From CAZXPY01 sp964643435 (GTDB taxonomy: Bacteria; Patescibacteriota; Microgenomatia; Woykebacterales; RBG-16-39-9b), in NCBI GenBank assembly GCA_964643435.1, contig CAZXPY010000001.1:62001-126000 (forward strand): a DNA stretch of 64,000 nt. Reading direction: 5' to 3'. The notes beneath the pieces are model-generated. The model made no database searches. It was not told the DNA's origin and was given only the letters and a program-made list of their open reading frames with translations. Positions 32,289 through 41,979 of the stretch are shown piece by piece; the first letter of the stretch is position 1; each line of letters opens with the position of its first letter. The position numbers and the translations under genes were made by a program.

Positions 32289-33593
32289 ATGAAAATAGCA
32301 ATTATTGGCGCCGGCTACGTTGGTCTCGTAACCGCTGGTATTTTTTCGGATTTTGGTCATAAAGTCTACTGTATTGATATTGACAAAGAAAAAATCGAAA
32401 ATTTAAAAGCGACGAGACTCCCCTTCTTTGAACCCGGATTAGACGATTTGTTAAAAAGAAATTTGGAAAGAGAGCGACTTTTTTTTACCACTAGTTACGA
32501 ATTGGCAATTCCTTCAAGCAAAGTTATATTTATTTGCGTTGGAACACCACCACTGAGAGACGGCGAGGTAGATTTAACCCAATTATACTCGGCTGTAGAA
32601 GAAACAGCAAAACACCTAAAAGGCTATTCTCTAATAGCCATAAAAAGTACTGTACCGATTGGGGTTGAAGAGGATATTGAAAAAATAATCAAAAAATTCT
32701 CAAAATCGAAGGTTGAATTAGCTTCTTGTCCAGAATTTTTAAGAGAAGGTAGTGCGATTGCTGATAGTCGTCGTCCCGATAGAATTGTAATCGGCACAAA
32801 AAGCAAAAAAGCCGCCGATATCTTACTTGATTTACACAAACACATAAGTGGTGAGAGGATAATTTGCGATTTGCGAAGTGCTCAATTGATAAAATACGTA
32901 GCTAATTCTTTTTTGGCAACCAAGGTTTCTTTTGCTAACTCCGTTGCGAATTTGAGCGAAAAGGTTGGTGCTGATAGTGATACTGTACTTTGGGGTGCTG
33001 GTCTTGATCGTAGAGTTGGCCATACGTATCTTTCACCAGGAGTTGGTTACGGCGGCAGTTGTCTACCAAAAGATGTTTTAGCTTTTGTTGATATGGCAAA
33101 AAAATACGGCTTTGATTTTAAGCTTTTGCGGGCAGTTGATGAAATTAACGAAGGTCAAATAGATAATTTTGTAGAAAAAATAAAAAAAGCTTTAAATAAT
33201 CAAGTAAAGGGAAAAATAATCACGATTCTAGGACTATCATTTAAACCGAATACTGATGATATGAGAGAAGCACCTTCAGTTAAGATTATTAATAGGCTTA
33301 TCTCGCAAGGTGCAAAAATTAAAGCTTATGATCCGGTAGCAACCAGAAATGCCAAAAACTATTTAAAGGATGTAATTTTTACTTCTAATGCTTACGAAGC
33401 AGCGGTTGGTTCAAGCGCACTTTGTATTGTTACCGAATGGAATGAATTTAAAGAACTAGATTTGTTAAAAATATCTAAAATAATGAAAAAACCGATTATT
33501 CTGGACGGCCGAAATATTTACAACCCCAAAAAAATAAAAGAAGCGGGGTTTATTTATATGGGGATGGGGAGAAGAAATGCAGATATTAGTTAG
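32289..33593 (+). CDS. ugd: UDP-glucose 6-dehydrogenase
   Basis: A 434-residue enzyme with 'IIGAGYVGLVTAGIF', 'FICVGTPPL', 'CPEFLREGSAI' and the catalytic Cys in 'GVGYGGSCLPKD' (about residue 259). The C-terminal nucleotide-binding domain has 'ILGLSFKPNTDDMREAPS'. It oxidises UDP-glucose to UDP-glucuronate, which the next enzyme can decarboxylate. It overlaps that gene by 17 bases. Confidence 0.95.
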   Translation: MKIAIIGAGYVGLVTAGIFSDFGHKVYCIDIDKEKIENLKATRLPFFEPGLDDLLKRNLERERLFFTTSYELAIPSSKVIFICVGTPPLRDGEVDLTQLYSAVEETAKHLKGYSLIAIKSTVPIGVEEDIEKIIKKFSKSKVELASCPEFLREGSAIADSRRPDRIVIGTKSKKAADILLDLHKHISGERIICDLRSAQLIKYVANSFLATKVSFANSVANLSEKVGADSDTVLWGAGLDRRVGHTYLSPGVGYGGSCLPKDVLAFVDMAKKYGFDFKLLRAVDEINEGQIDNFVEKIKKALNNQVKGKIITILGLSFKPNTDDMREAPSVKIINRLISQGAKIKAYDPVATRNAKNYLKDVIFTSNAYEAAVGSSALCIVTEWNEFKELDLLKISKIMKKPIILDGRNIYNPKKIKEAGFIYMGMGRRNADIS

Positions 33594-34518
33594 TGGCGGA
33601 GCCGGTTTTATCGGTTCTCATCTCTGCGAAAAACTTTTAAAAGGGCACAACAGAGTTATTTGTGTTGATAATTTAATTACTGGTTCGCAGTCTAATGTAA
33701 AGGAGTTAAAAAAAAATAAAGAATTTAATTTTTTAAAGGTAGATATAATCAGACCCTTTTCTTTAGATGATTTTGGTAGGATTGATCAAATTTATCATCT
33801 CGCTTCTCCTGCCGACCCTTCCCATTATTTGAAGTACCCGATTGAAACCCTTCTTGCAAACAGTTTAGGGACTTACAACTTATTAAAACTCGCATTAAAA
33901 AACCACGCCAAATTTTTGTACGCTTCTTCAAGTGAAGTCTACGGTGATCCAAAAGAACACCCCCAGAAAGAAAGTTACTTCGGGAACGTGAATCCTGTTG
34001 GGGTACGGTCTTGCTACGATGAAGGTAAAAGATTTGGGGAAGCCCTAGTAACAGCCTATTACAAAAAATATAAATTTGACGTGCGGATTATTAGAATTTT
34101 TAACACCTACGGTCCAAAAATGCATCTTGAAGAGGGGAGAATGGTACCTAATTTTATTATGAGAGCTTTAAAGAATAAGCCACTCCCAATTTACGGGGAT
34201 GGAAAAAATACCAGAAGTTTATGCTACATCTCCGATCTAGTAGAAGGATTAGTTTTGGCGATGAATAAAAAGGGAACAGCCGGAGAGGTTTTTAATTTAG
34301 GAAATCCTGACGAGTATAGTGTTGAGCAATTTGCCAAAATTGTTATTGAATCTTTGGGTTCGAATTCAAAAATAGAATTTGAGAATGAGTGGGAAGATGA
34401 CCCTAAAAGAAGAAAACCAGATATTTCTAAAGCAAAAGCCGTTCTAGAATGGCAACCGAAAGTTCCTCTAAATATTGGCTTGCAAAAAACAATAGAATAT
34501 TTCCGAGAATTTACTTAA
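33577..34518 (+). CDS. UDP-glucuronate decarboxylase (UDP-xylose synthase)
   Basis: A 313-residue SDR with 'SGGAGFIGSHLCEKLL', 'HLASPADPSHYLKYP', 'YASSSEVYGDPKEHPQ' and the UXS signature 'GVRSCYDEGKRFGEAL', followed by 'RIFNTYGPKMHLEEGRMVP'. It turns UDP-glucuronate into UDP-xylose. The order Ugd then Uxs with a 17-base overlap makes the pathway clear. A GGGGAG stretch before the ATG could serve as ribosome-binding site. Confidence 0.92.
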   Translation: MQILVSGGAGFIGSHLCEKLLKGHNRVICVDNLITGSQSNVKELKKNKEFNFLKVDIIRPFSLDDFGRIDQIYHLASPADPSHYLKYPIETLLANSLGTYNLLKLALKNHAKFLYASSSEVYGDPKEHPQKESYFGNVNPVGVRSCYDEGKRFGEALVTAYYKKYKFDVRIIRIFNTYGPKMHLEEGRMVPNFIMRALKNKPLPIYGDGKNTRSLCYISDLVEGLVLAMNKKGTAGEVFNLGNPDEYSVEQFAKIVIESLGSNSKIEFENEWEDDPKRRKPDISKAKAVLEWQPKVPLNIGLQKTIEYFREFT

Positions 34519-36603
34519 ATGATTTGGCGATTTAAGCCGTTAGATATTTTTTTCGTTTTTTTAATCTCCGTTTTACCATTAATAATTTTTTTGCCCAGTT
34601 TTTTCAAAGGTATAGTTGCCGGTGGAGACATTGGGCTTTATTGGTTTTATGGCTCCTTAATTAAAGAGTCGGTTTTAAAATTTGGACAACTGCCTCTTTG
34701 GAACCCTTATTACACTAGCGGTGCACCTTTGGACGGTAATAGTGTAACTACCTTTTTTTATCCACCTACTTGGCTTTTTTTATTTTTTAATGAGGTAGCA
34801 ACAATTAATGTTTTGATCGTTGGGCATTTAATTTTACTAGGCGAGAGTGCGTATTTTTTTGCAAGGAGCACGCTTAATCTCTCAGCAACATCATCTTTTC
34901 TGGTCTCTTTAGGTATTATGTTAACCCCAAAAGTTTTCAATCATATTTATGGGGGTCATTACGCCTTTGTTTTTGCCTTCGCTTGGGTACCAATTGTTTT
35001 CTTTTTAATATTTCGAATAGTTAAAAGCGCCAAAATAATAAAAGACGCTCTTCTTTTAGGATTAGTGTTTTCCCTAATGTATTTTTCAATGATTCAGGTG
35101 GCTTTCTATACTTTTTTTATTTTTCTCCTGTATCTGCTTTACGAATTATTCTTATTCCATTTTGAGCAAAATTTTCAAATTAAACGGACAATCAAAGAAG
35201 CAACTAGACTTGCAAAGGTATTTTTAAGCACTTTATTTTTTTTCGTAGGCTTTAGTGCAATTAGTCTGCTACCAACCCTTTTTTACGCCCAAAATTCTGT
35301 TCGTAAGGGGCTAACATTATTCGAATCAGCTATTCCCGCAATTTATCCAGATACTTTTCTAAAACTCTTTTATATAAAACCAGACGCTTTTGAACCTTTT
35401 GAGGTGGTAATTTATGTTGGTATCTTGACTTTAATTTTCGCTGTTATCGGAATTTTTAAAGGTAGAGACAAGCGAATTTTGTTTCTTCTATTACTAGCTA
35501 CCTTTGCGGCTTTTTTTTCACTAGGAGCAAATGGGTCGCTCTACCGGGTTTTTTATTACTTGGTTCCTGGATTTAGTTGGTTTCGGGGGCCAATAAGAAT
35601 CTGGTTCTTTTTTGCTTTTTCGGCAAGTATCTTAGCTGGTTTTGGTGTTGATTGGTTATTAAATTTGAAAGTGGTAAAGAAAATTGCTTGGGTTAAATTT
35701 ACTTTTGCCTCATTACTTATTTTTTTATTTTTCGGGCATCTTTGGCTTTATGATAAGGATTATAGTAAACCGCATCAACTTAACGAAATAACTCGGTTCA
35801 GCCCCATTCTCGAAAATTTACCAGAGCAAAACAACTTATTTAGAATCTATTCAGTAGATCGTTCTACCTCATATATTGAAGCTAAAAATAAAAATTTACA
35901 TTACGCTGATGGTGGAGACGTAGCACCACTAAAGAATTATTCAGATTTTATAAACGCTTCCCTAAATTATCACTATGAAGGCTATTCCTTATCAGTACCG
36001 CCAAATCAAGTTATCTACCCAGAAAGTAGGTACTATCAAAAACCAAACCCAGACCCCAACCTTTTAGGTATGTTAAACGTAAAATATATAATTTCTCCTG
36101 AAAATCTTGAAAATCTCGATTTAGAATTTAAAAAAGAAATTGGAAGATACCGACTTTACGAAAATAAAAGATTCCTTCCAAGAGCGTTTGTTGTCGGTAA
36201 TTTAAAATCGGTAAGTAAGTTAGATCCATACACCTTAAGAGGATTTGACCTAAGATCCCAAGCAATTGTTGAAGGGCAATTAAATAGTAAAGAGATCAAG
36301 AATGACTTTTATAAGGAAGCAGAGATTACTTTTTATTCACCAAACGAAGTTAAAATAAAAGTCAATTTGGATAAAGAAGGGTTATTGGTTTTGGCTGATA
36401 CCTATTATCCAGGTTGGAAAGCATTCGATAACGGTTCTTTAGTAAAAATTTATAAAACTAACGCTGTTGTTCGGGGTGTTATTTTAAGTAGGGGCGATCA
36501 TAATTTGAGATTTATCTACGATCCCCCTCTGTTTAAGTTGGGCTTAGTGATAAGTGGCGCTACGCTCATTATTACTTTGTTTATTCTTAAGAAAAGGGTT
36601 TAA
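34519..36603 (+). CDS. YfhO-family membrane protein (GT-C-like), paralogue of the 7454 gene
   Basis: A 694-residue protein with the same plan as the one at 7454: 'GGDIGLYWFYGSLI' in the first outer loop, 'LPLWNPYYTSGAPLDGNS', about a dozen membrane helices, then an outer domain with 'YYPGWKAFDNG' and a last helix. The start follows the uxs stop directly. It is followed by a GT2 and a GT-C gene, so this is a second copy of the cassette at 6748-11285. Likely acceptor-side glycosylation of an exported polymer; exact reaction unknown. Confidence 0.82.
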   Translation: MIWRFKPLDIFFVFLISVLPLIIFLPSFFKGIVAGGDIGLYWFYGSLIKESVLKFGQLPLWNPYYTSGAPLDGNSVTTFFYPPTWLFLFFNEVATINVLIVGHLILLGESAYFFARSTLNLSATSSFLVSLGIMLTPKVFNHIYGGHYAFVFAFAWVPIVFFLIFRIVKSAKIIKDALLLGLVFSLMYFSMIQVAFYTFFIFLLYLLYELFLFHFEQNFQIKRTIKEATRLAKVFLSTLFFFVGFSAISLLPTLFYAQNSVRKGLTLFESAIPAIYPDTFLKLFYIKPDAFEPFEVVIYVGILTLIFAVIGIFKGRDKRILFLLLLATFAAFFSLGANGSLYRVFYYLVPGFSWFRGPIRIWFFFAFSASILAGFGVDWLLNLKVVKKIAWVKFTFASLLIFLFFGHLWLYDKDYSKPHQLNEITRFSPILENLPEQNNLFRIYSVDRSTSYIEAKNKNLHYADGGDVAPLKNYSDFINASLNYHYEGYSLSVPPNQVIYPESRYYQKPNPDPNLLGMLNVKYIISPENLENLDLEFKKEIGRYRLYENKRFLPRAFVVGNLKSVSKLDPYTLRGFDLRSQAIVEGQLNSKEIKNDFYKEAEITFYSPNEVKIKVNLDKEGLLVLADTYYPGWKAFDNGSLVKIYKTNAVVRGVILSRGDHNLRFIYDPPLFKLGLVISGATLIITLFILKKRV

Positions 36604-36604
36604 A

Positions 36605-37318
36605 ATGGAAGAGATGTATTTTTCAGTAGTTGTACCAACGTATAATGAAGAAAAAAGAATTGAAAATACTTTAAGAGAAATATATAAATATTTTGCCAAG
36701 AGGGGAAAAAATTTTGAGGTAATAGTGATTGATGATGGAAGTAGCGATGATACAGTTAGACTCTTGCAGGATTTAAAAAAGAAGTTTAAGAATTTAAAAA
36801 TTTTGAAACAGGGAAAAAATTATGGTAAGGGTTGGGCGGTAAAAAGAGGTGTATTGGCTGCAAAGGGAAAGTATATTCTTACTAAAGATGCCGATCTTTC
36901 AACACCAATGACCGAAACCGATAAGCTTCTAAAAGAATTAGAAACTGGTGCTGACTTAGCAATATCCTGTCGAATTCATCCCGACGGTACTGATATGAGG
37001 TTCAGCCAACCCCTAATTCGAAGAATAGTTGGCAAAATATTTTCAAAGCTAGTAAATATTTTCGTTATAAATGGAATTAAAGATACTCAAGCCGGTACTA
37101 AAATGTATAAGGCGAACGCTGCTAAAAAACTGTTCCGAAAGCAAAAAATCAAAAGAATCGCCTTTGATGTTGAAATTTTATATTTGGCGAAAAGAGCGGG
37201 TATGGGAATTGCTCAAATCCCGGTTATGTGGTCAACTGACGGAAAGTCCAGGCTACGATTTTTTAAAGAATTAAGAGTTTTGTGGGATATTTTTACCATT
37301 AAGCTTAATCACAAATGA
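36605..37318 (+). CDS. GT2 glycosyltransferase, dolichyl-phosphate glucose synthase (Alg5) type
   Basis: A 237-residue GT2 with 'SVVVPTYNEEKRIENTL', 'VIDDGSSDDTVRLL', 'KDADLSTPMTE' and the Alg5-like 'IKDTQAGTKMYKANAA'. This subgroup usually loads glucose on the polyprenyl phosphate. The ATG at 36605 comes one base after the YfhO stop; a GTG at 36554 would add 17 poorly matching residues. It overlaps the GT-C gene by 4 bases and probably supplies its lipid donor. Confidence 0.87.
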   Translation: MEEMYFSVVVPTYNEEKRIENTLREIYKYFAKRGKNFEVIVIDDGSSDDTVRLLQDLKKKFKNLKILKQGKNYGKGWAVKRGVLAAKGKYILTKDADLSTPMTETDKLLKELETGADLAISCRIHPDGTDMRFSQPLIRRIVGKIFSKLVNIFVINGIKDTQAGTKMYKANAAKKLFRKQKIKRIAFDVEILYLAKRAGMGIAQIPVMWSTDGKSRLRFFKELRVLWDIFTIKLNHK

Positions 37319-38871
37319 GAATTAGAAAAATTTTTGAATCAGAAAACTTCTTTATCGCTTTAATTTTATTAATAAATTTGATCAAGTTATGGAGAATAGA
37401 TGACGGTTTTGTTCTGGGAGAACCAGATGAAAGAAATTATGTAGATGTTGTTCGTAATTTACGTAGTTCTCCTTACCCGCAGTTTGACGGTACGCCTTTT
37501 TTACACTCTTTACCTTTATTCCATTATTTAGCTCTGCCTCTAAGTTTCATCTTTCCAGTCCAATACTTAGCGGTGAGATTGGTTTCTTGGTTAGCAAGTC
37601 TGCTGTTAGCCTTAGTAATTTACTGGTACTTAAAAGAAAAATTCTCTACTATTACTGGTTTAGCCGGTGCTCTAGTTTTTAGCGTGTTACCGTTGTCGGT
37701 TTTCTATACAAGACTCGGCTTGCTCGAGAGTTTGCTCTCTTTTTTTGTGATTGCTTTTATTTTTAGTTTGGATAAGGCCGTAAATAGTAAAAGTGAAAAA
37801 TGGGCGGCGATTAGTGGAGTTTTTTTAGCAGCCGCAGTTTTGACAAAATACACGGCCCTGCCTTTTATTGCTCTACCAGTAATTATTTTTGCTTTTATTG
37901 CTCTTAGGCAGCTACAAAACAAAGGAATACGATTTCTTCTCAAGCTTAAAGAGTGGTATAGATTAGCTAAAATTCAGGCAGTTACACTTCTAACAAGTTT
38001 TTTGGTTGTTTTTCCACCAATAATTTTTATTTACTCACACGACCCTTTAGAATTTAGAACCCAACTGCGATATATATTATCTTTTGGTCAGGAAAGGACT
38101 AATTTCGCTGCCCTTAAATTTCTCCTGCCAAATCTTTCTGAATATTTAAGTTGGCCAATATTAATTTTATTTATTTTAGGCTTAGCTTATTTATTTTTTA
38201 GTTTAAGAATAAAAAAAATTTGGATTTTTTTTGTTGGTTTTTTATTAATCGCTTTTTTTGTTTTAAGAGCCAATCTAATTGGTCCGCGCTATTTTATGAT
38301 ACTGACTCCTTTTGTTTCAGTGTTTGCCGGTATCTGTTTGGGTAAGATTCTTGAGACGGTGGGGTCTAAAGTTTGGTGGTTAGCACCATTAGTTCTTGTC
38401 TCAATAGCTGGTTTAATATCTCCTTCCTCTTGGTTAGCTCTTCAATCAACCCGTCACGATATAATTGAGCAGGTAGGAGCTTTTATAAGAGAGCAGCGTA
38501 AAGACGAATGGGTTTTTAGCAATTATTGGGCAAGTGCCTTTGTAGACCCGATTGGTACTTATAAAATAACTTGGCTTAGTGGTGGACTGGCAGATAGTAC
38601 TAGTTACAGTGGAAAAAAAGAAAGTTTGTATGAGAAGATTGACGAGCCATCGTTAAATAAAATTATGAAAGAAGGAGGCTTTGTAATCTTAGAAGAAAAC
38701 TACTCACTAGATTTAATTAATAGTTCGGCTCGGGAAAGTGCCCTCTCACCCATAAAAGGTTTATACCAGCCAATTAAAATTTTTGAAGATCGGCAGCCTA
38801 ATTACCCTTTTCCTAAAAAAATTCCTAACAAAATATCAGTTTATAAAATACCGTCCCAAGGAGAAGAATAA
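37315..38871 (+). CDS. GT-C glycosyltransferase, PMT/ArnT-like, paralogue of the 9669 gene
   Basis: A 518-residue membrane enzyme with 'VLGEPDERNYVDVV' (acidic pair near residue 36), 'SLPLFHYLALPLSFIF', 'LPLSVFYTRLGLLESL' and an outer tail ending 'PNYPFPKKIPNKISVYK'. These match the 9669 product at the same places, although overall the two have diverged. It should use a polyprenyl-phosphate sugar, probably the product of the preceding GT2. A purine-rich AAGGAGAAG lies between its end and the wecB start. Confidence 0.82.
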   Translation: MRIRKIFESENFFIALILLINLIKLWRIDDGFVLGEPDERNYVDVVRNLRSSPYPQFDGTPFLHSLPLFHYLALPLSFIFPVQYLAVRLVSWLASLLLALVIYWYLKEKFSTITGLAGALVFSVLPLSVFYTRLGLLESLLSFFVIAFIFSLDKAVNSKSEKWAAISGVFLAAAVLTKYTALPFIALPVIIFAFIALRQLQNKGIRFLLKLKEWYRLAKIQAVTLLTSFLVVFPPIIFIYSHDPLEFRTQLRYILSFGQERTNFAALKFLLPNLSEYLSWPILILFILGLAYLFFSLRIKKIWIFFVGFLLIAFFVLRANLIGPRYFMILTPFVSVFAGICLGKILETVGSKVWWLAPLVLVSIAGLISPSSWLALQSTRHDIIEQVGAFIREQRKDEWVFSNYWASAFVDPIGTYKITWLSGGLADSTSYSGKKESLYEKIDEPSLNKIMKEGGFVILEENYSLDLINSSARESALSPIKGLYQPIKIFEDRQPNYPFPKKIPNKISVYKIPSQGEE

Positions 38872-38873
38872 AG

Positions 38874-39983
38874 ATGATTAGGGTTATTTCGGTTTTTGGA
38901 ACGAGACCGGAGGCAATAAAGATGGCGCCGGTGATTTTGGAATTAAGAAAATCCCCCCAGGTAAAATCAATTGTAGCGGTTACTGGTCAGCATCGCCAGA
39001 TGCTAGATTGGCCACTTCGGACATTTGAAATCACCCCTAATTATGATCTCAATATTATGAAGGAAAATCAAAGTCTCAGCGAAATTTTAATTAATGAATT
39101 TGAAGGTATTGAGAGAATTTTAAAAAAAGAAAGACCAGATCTTGTGCTTGTTCAAGGTGATACTACAACAACGCTTGCAGCCTCATTGGCCGCTTATTAT
39201 ACAAGAATCAAATTAGCTCATGTAGAGGCGGGTCTGCGGTCCTTCGACAAAGACAACCCTTATCCAGAAGAGGTAAATAGAAGCTTAGTTGATTTGATGG
39301 CCGATTTTTGTTTTGCGCCGAGTATTGGATCAGAAAAGAACTTACTAAGAATAGGTATTGAAGAAAAAAGGATTTTCGTTACCGGCAATACTGGTATAGA
39401 TGCCTTGCATTTTGTTCTAGACAAAAAATTTGAAATAAAAAACGAAATCCTTAAAAAGATTAGTCTAAACGAAAAAATAATCTTACTTACTATCCATCGT
39501 CGCGAAAGTTATTTAGGGCCACAGATGAGAAATATCTTTGATGCTATCAGTAAAATTTCAAAGCAGTTTCCCAATATAAGGATTATTTACCCAGTACACC
39601 CCAACCCGAACGTCCAAAGTTTGGCTAGAGAAATCCTAGGAAAAGCCTCTAAAGTCACTTTGCTTGACAACCTCTCTTACGAAGATTTTGTTTATCTTTT
39701 TAAAAATTGCTACTTTGTGATGACGGATTCTGGTGGTATTCAAGAAGAGGCACCGTCTTTAAACAAACCAGTGTTGGTAATTAGAAATAAAACGGAAAGA
39801 CCGGAAGTAATCGAGATTGGGGCGGCAAAATTGGTTGGTACTGATTTAAATAATATTTTTAAATCCGCCACAACCCTTTTAAATAGTTCCGCGGAGTATC
39901 AAAAAATGATTAATAAAAAAAATCCTTATGGAGACGGAAGGGCAGCTAAAAAAATTGTCAAGATTCTTTTGGATAAATTATGA
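38874..39983 (+). CDS. wecB: UDP-N-acetylglucosamine 2-epimerase (non-hydrolysing)
   Basis: A 369-residue GT-B fold epimerase: 'SVFGTRPEAIKMAPV', 'VTGQHRQMLD', 'VQGDTTTTLAASLAA', 'AHVEAGLRSFDKDNPYPEE', 'LLTIHRRES', 'PVHPNPNV' and 'MTDSGGIQEEAPSL' are all as in WecB. It makes UDP-ManNAc from UDP-GlcNAc. No WecC-like dehydrogenase follows, so ManNAc itself may be used. It has an AAGGAG ribosome site about nine bases upstream, and overlaps the next gene by 4 bases. Confidence 0.95.
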   Translation: MIRVISVFGTRPEAIKMAPVILELRKSPQVKSIVAVTGQHRQMLDWPLRTFEITPNYDLNIMKENQSLSEILINEFEGIERILKKERPDLVLVQGDTTTTLAASLAAYYTRIKLAHVEAGLRSFDKDNPYPEEVNRSLVDLMADFCFAPSIGSEKNLLRIGIEEKRIFVTGNTGIDALHFVLDKKFEIKNEILKKISLNEKIILLTIHRRESYLGPQMRNIFDAISKISKQFPNIRIIYPVHPNPNVQSLAREILGKASKVTLLDNLSYEDFVYLFKNCYFVMTDSGGIQEEAPSLNKPVLVIRNKTERPEVIEIGAAKLVGTDLNNIFKSATTLLNSSAEYQKMINKKNPYGDGRAAKKIVKILLDKL

Positions 39984-40708
39984 AAAAAAGTATAGCCGTT
40001 ATTATCCCCTTCTATAATGAGGAAAAAAACATCCCCCCACTTTTCGAAAAAATAACCGATATAAGAAACAAATTTGAGATTAACTTAGAGGTCATCGCTA
40101 TAAATGATGGTAGTAGCGATAATACTTTAAAGTCCCTGCAGAAACTATCGCAAAAATATGGATTTTTGCATGTTTTAAACTTAACCCCTAATCAAGGTAT
40201 GGCCCAAGCTTTAAAACTTGGTATAAAGGAAGCTCTAAGGAGAGAATTTGATTATCTAGTTTTAATGGAAGGAGATTTATCTAACGACCCAAAACATATC
40301 CCTGATTTTGTTAGCAAAATTGGAGAAGGTTATGATCTTGTTTTGGGTAGCCGCTTTGTTAAAGGAGGGGGAATGGAAGGTATCGCTTTTACAAGAGTAG
40401 CCATAAGTGCCCTAGGAAATTTTTTTGGCAGGTTTATCTTAGGTATTAAAATTAGCGATTTTACTTGTGGTTTTAGAGCAGGCAAGAGAGAAGTTTTTGA
40501 AAAAATAAATTTAGAGGAAAAGACTTTTGGAATCCAGTTGGAAACTGTGGTGAAGGCAGCGGCTGCTGGTTTTAAAATAGGTGAAATACCGATAATACTG
40601 CGCCGCCGGCTTCACGGAACTTCAAGTATGATTTATAATTTGAATTTAATTGGTTCTTATATATCACTTTTTAAGAAATCTCGATTGTGGCTAAAGAGAA
40701 AAAAATGA
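39980..40708 (+). CDS. GT2 glycosyltransferase, Dpm1-like
   Basis: A 242-residue protein with 'AVIIPFYNEEKNIP', 'AINDGSSDNTLKSL', 'LMEGDLSNDP' (metal site with Glu-Gly-Asp in place of Asp-x-Asp) and 'GSRFVKGGGMEG'. 'DFTCGFRAGKREVFE' is typical of polyprenyl-phosphate sugar synthases. The stop overlaps the flippase start (ATGA). Sugar unknown. Confidence 0.83.
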   Translation: MKKSIAVIIPFYNEEKNIPPLFEKITDIRNKFEINLEVIAINDGSSDNTLKSLQKLSQKYGFLHVLNLTPNQGMAQALKLGIKEALRREFDYLVLMEGDLSNDPKHIPDFVSKIGEGYDLVLGSRFVKGGGMEGIAFTRVAISALGNFFGRFILGIKISDFTCGFRAGKREVFEKINLEEKTFGIQLETVVKAAAAGFKIGEIPIILRRRLHGTSSMIYNLNLIGSYISLFKKSRLWLKRKK

Positions 40709-41979
40709 TACCCCTTAAGTTAATTCTAAATAAGCTGTTCAAAACAAAAGTTGGTCAGGGAAGTATAATACTTTTTTTAGCCTCTTTTCTAAGCGGTTTT
40801 TTTAATTATTTATTTAACCCGCTTATGGGTAGGTTTCTAGGCCCCGATCTTTATGGGGAACTTGCCAGTTTACTTTCATTGCTAAATTTAACAAGTGTAG
40901 TCACGCTTGCTTTAGGTACTGTTGTAGTGAAATTTACAGCCGATTTTAAAGCAAAAGGCGAAAATACTAAAATCAACGAGCTTCTTTTAGGTCTAACAAA
41001 AAAAATTTTCTATTTAAGTGGATTATTTTTTGTTCTTCTCGCTTTTGCAAGCAATCAAATTGCCAACTTTTTAAAACTGAATCAAAGTTTACCAGTAATA
41101 ATTTTGGCAGCCCTAATTGCAATTAGCTTCTTTCTAACAATTAATAATGGAATTTTGCAAGGTCTTCTAAACTTTACTTTTTATTCAATAAGTCTTTTAT
41201 CCCAATCTTTATCAAGATTAATATTTGGATTGGTGATAGTTACGCTCGGTTTTAAACTAAATGGAGTGATGTTTGCTATTCTTTTTGGTTTGGGGTTAAC
41301 CTATATTTTAACTTTTTATCCTCTTAAACAGTACTTAAGAAAAGTTCCTAAAAAAATTGAATTTCCTTGGACAGGGCTTTTTTCATATTCTTTAACCACC
41401 TTTATTTCAATTTTAGGATTGGCATTAATTATGACTACTGATTTAGTCTTGGTGAAACATTTTTTTTCAAGCTATGAGGCCGGACTTTATTCAGCTGCTT
41501 CTTTAACTGCCAAAATAATTTTGTTTCTAGTAACGCCGGTTATTTTGGTTATGTTTCCTTTAATTTCAGAACGTGCAAGCAGCAATAAAGGGTATATTCA
41601 TTTACTATATTACACTTTTGGATTTGCTTTATTTGCGGGAGTGTTGTTAACAATCACTTATTTCCTTTTTTCTAAATTTATTTTAGGGATTCTTTTCGGG
41701 CAAAAATATTTAGAAGTTGCTAATATCTTAGGTCTATTCGCCTTGTTTATCTTTCTTTACACCCTCTCAACGGTTTTAGTTTATTTTTACCTTTCGATTC
41801 AAAAAATAAAGGTAGCGGCTATTCCTTTTTTAATTAGTCTTTTACAAATTATATTAATTTGGTTTTATCATAGTTCTTTACTGGTAGTTCTCCAAATAAA
41901 CTTACTTGTAAGCGCTTTACTACTGTTCCTCTTAATGGTATATTACGCGAAGCTAAAATTTAACTATGGAAGAAACTAG
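40705..41979 (+). CDS. Polysaccharide/oligosaccharide flippase, PST family (Wzx-like)
   Basis: A 424-residue protein with about 12 membrane helices. It opens 'GSIILFLASFLSGFFNYLFNPLMGRFLGPDLYG', a pattern (helix 1, then 'GPxxYG') shared by Wzx/MurJ-type exporters of the MOP superfamily. It probably flips a lipid-linked glycan to the outer face. ATG 40705, overlapping the previous stop, is preferred over GTG 40687. A second flippase is at 55669. No Wzy polymerase was recognised nearby. Confidence 0.82.
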   Translation: MIPLKLILNKLFKTKVGQGSIILFLASFLSGFFNYLFNPLMGRFLGPDLYGELASLLSLLNLTSVVTLALGTVVVKFTADFKAKGENTKINELLLGLTKKIFYLSGLFFVLLAFASNQIANFLKLNQSLPVIILAALIAISFFLTINNGILQGLLNFTFYSISLLSQSLSRLIFGLVIVTLGFKLNGVMFAILFGLGLTYILTFYPLKQYLRKVPKKIEFPWTGLFSYSLTTFISILGLALIMTTDLVLVKHFFSSYEAGLYSAASLTAKIILFLVTPVILVMFPLISERASSNKGYIHLLYYTFGFALFAGVLLTITYFLFSKFILGILFGQKYLEVANILGLFALFIFLYTLSTVLVYFYLSIQKIKVAAIPFLISLLQIILIWFYHSSLLVVLQINLLVSALLLFLLMVYYAKLKFNYGRN

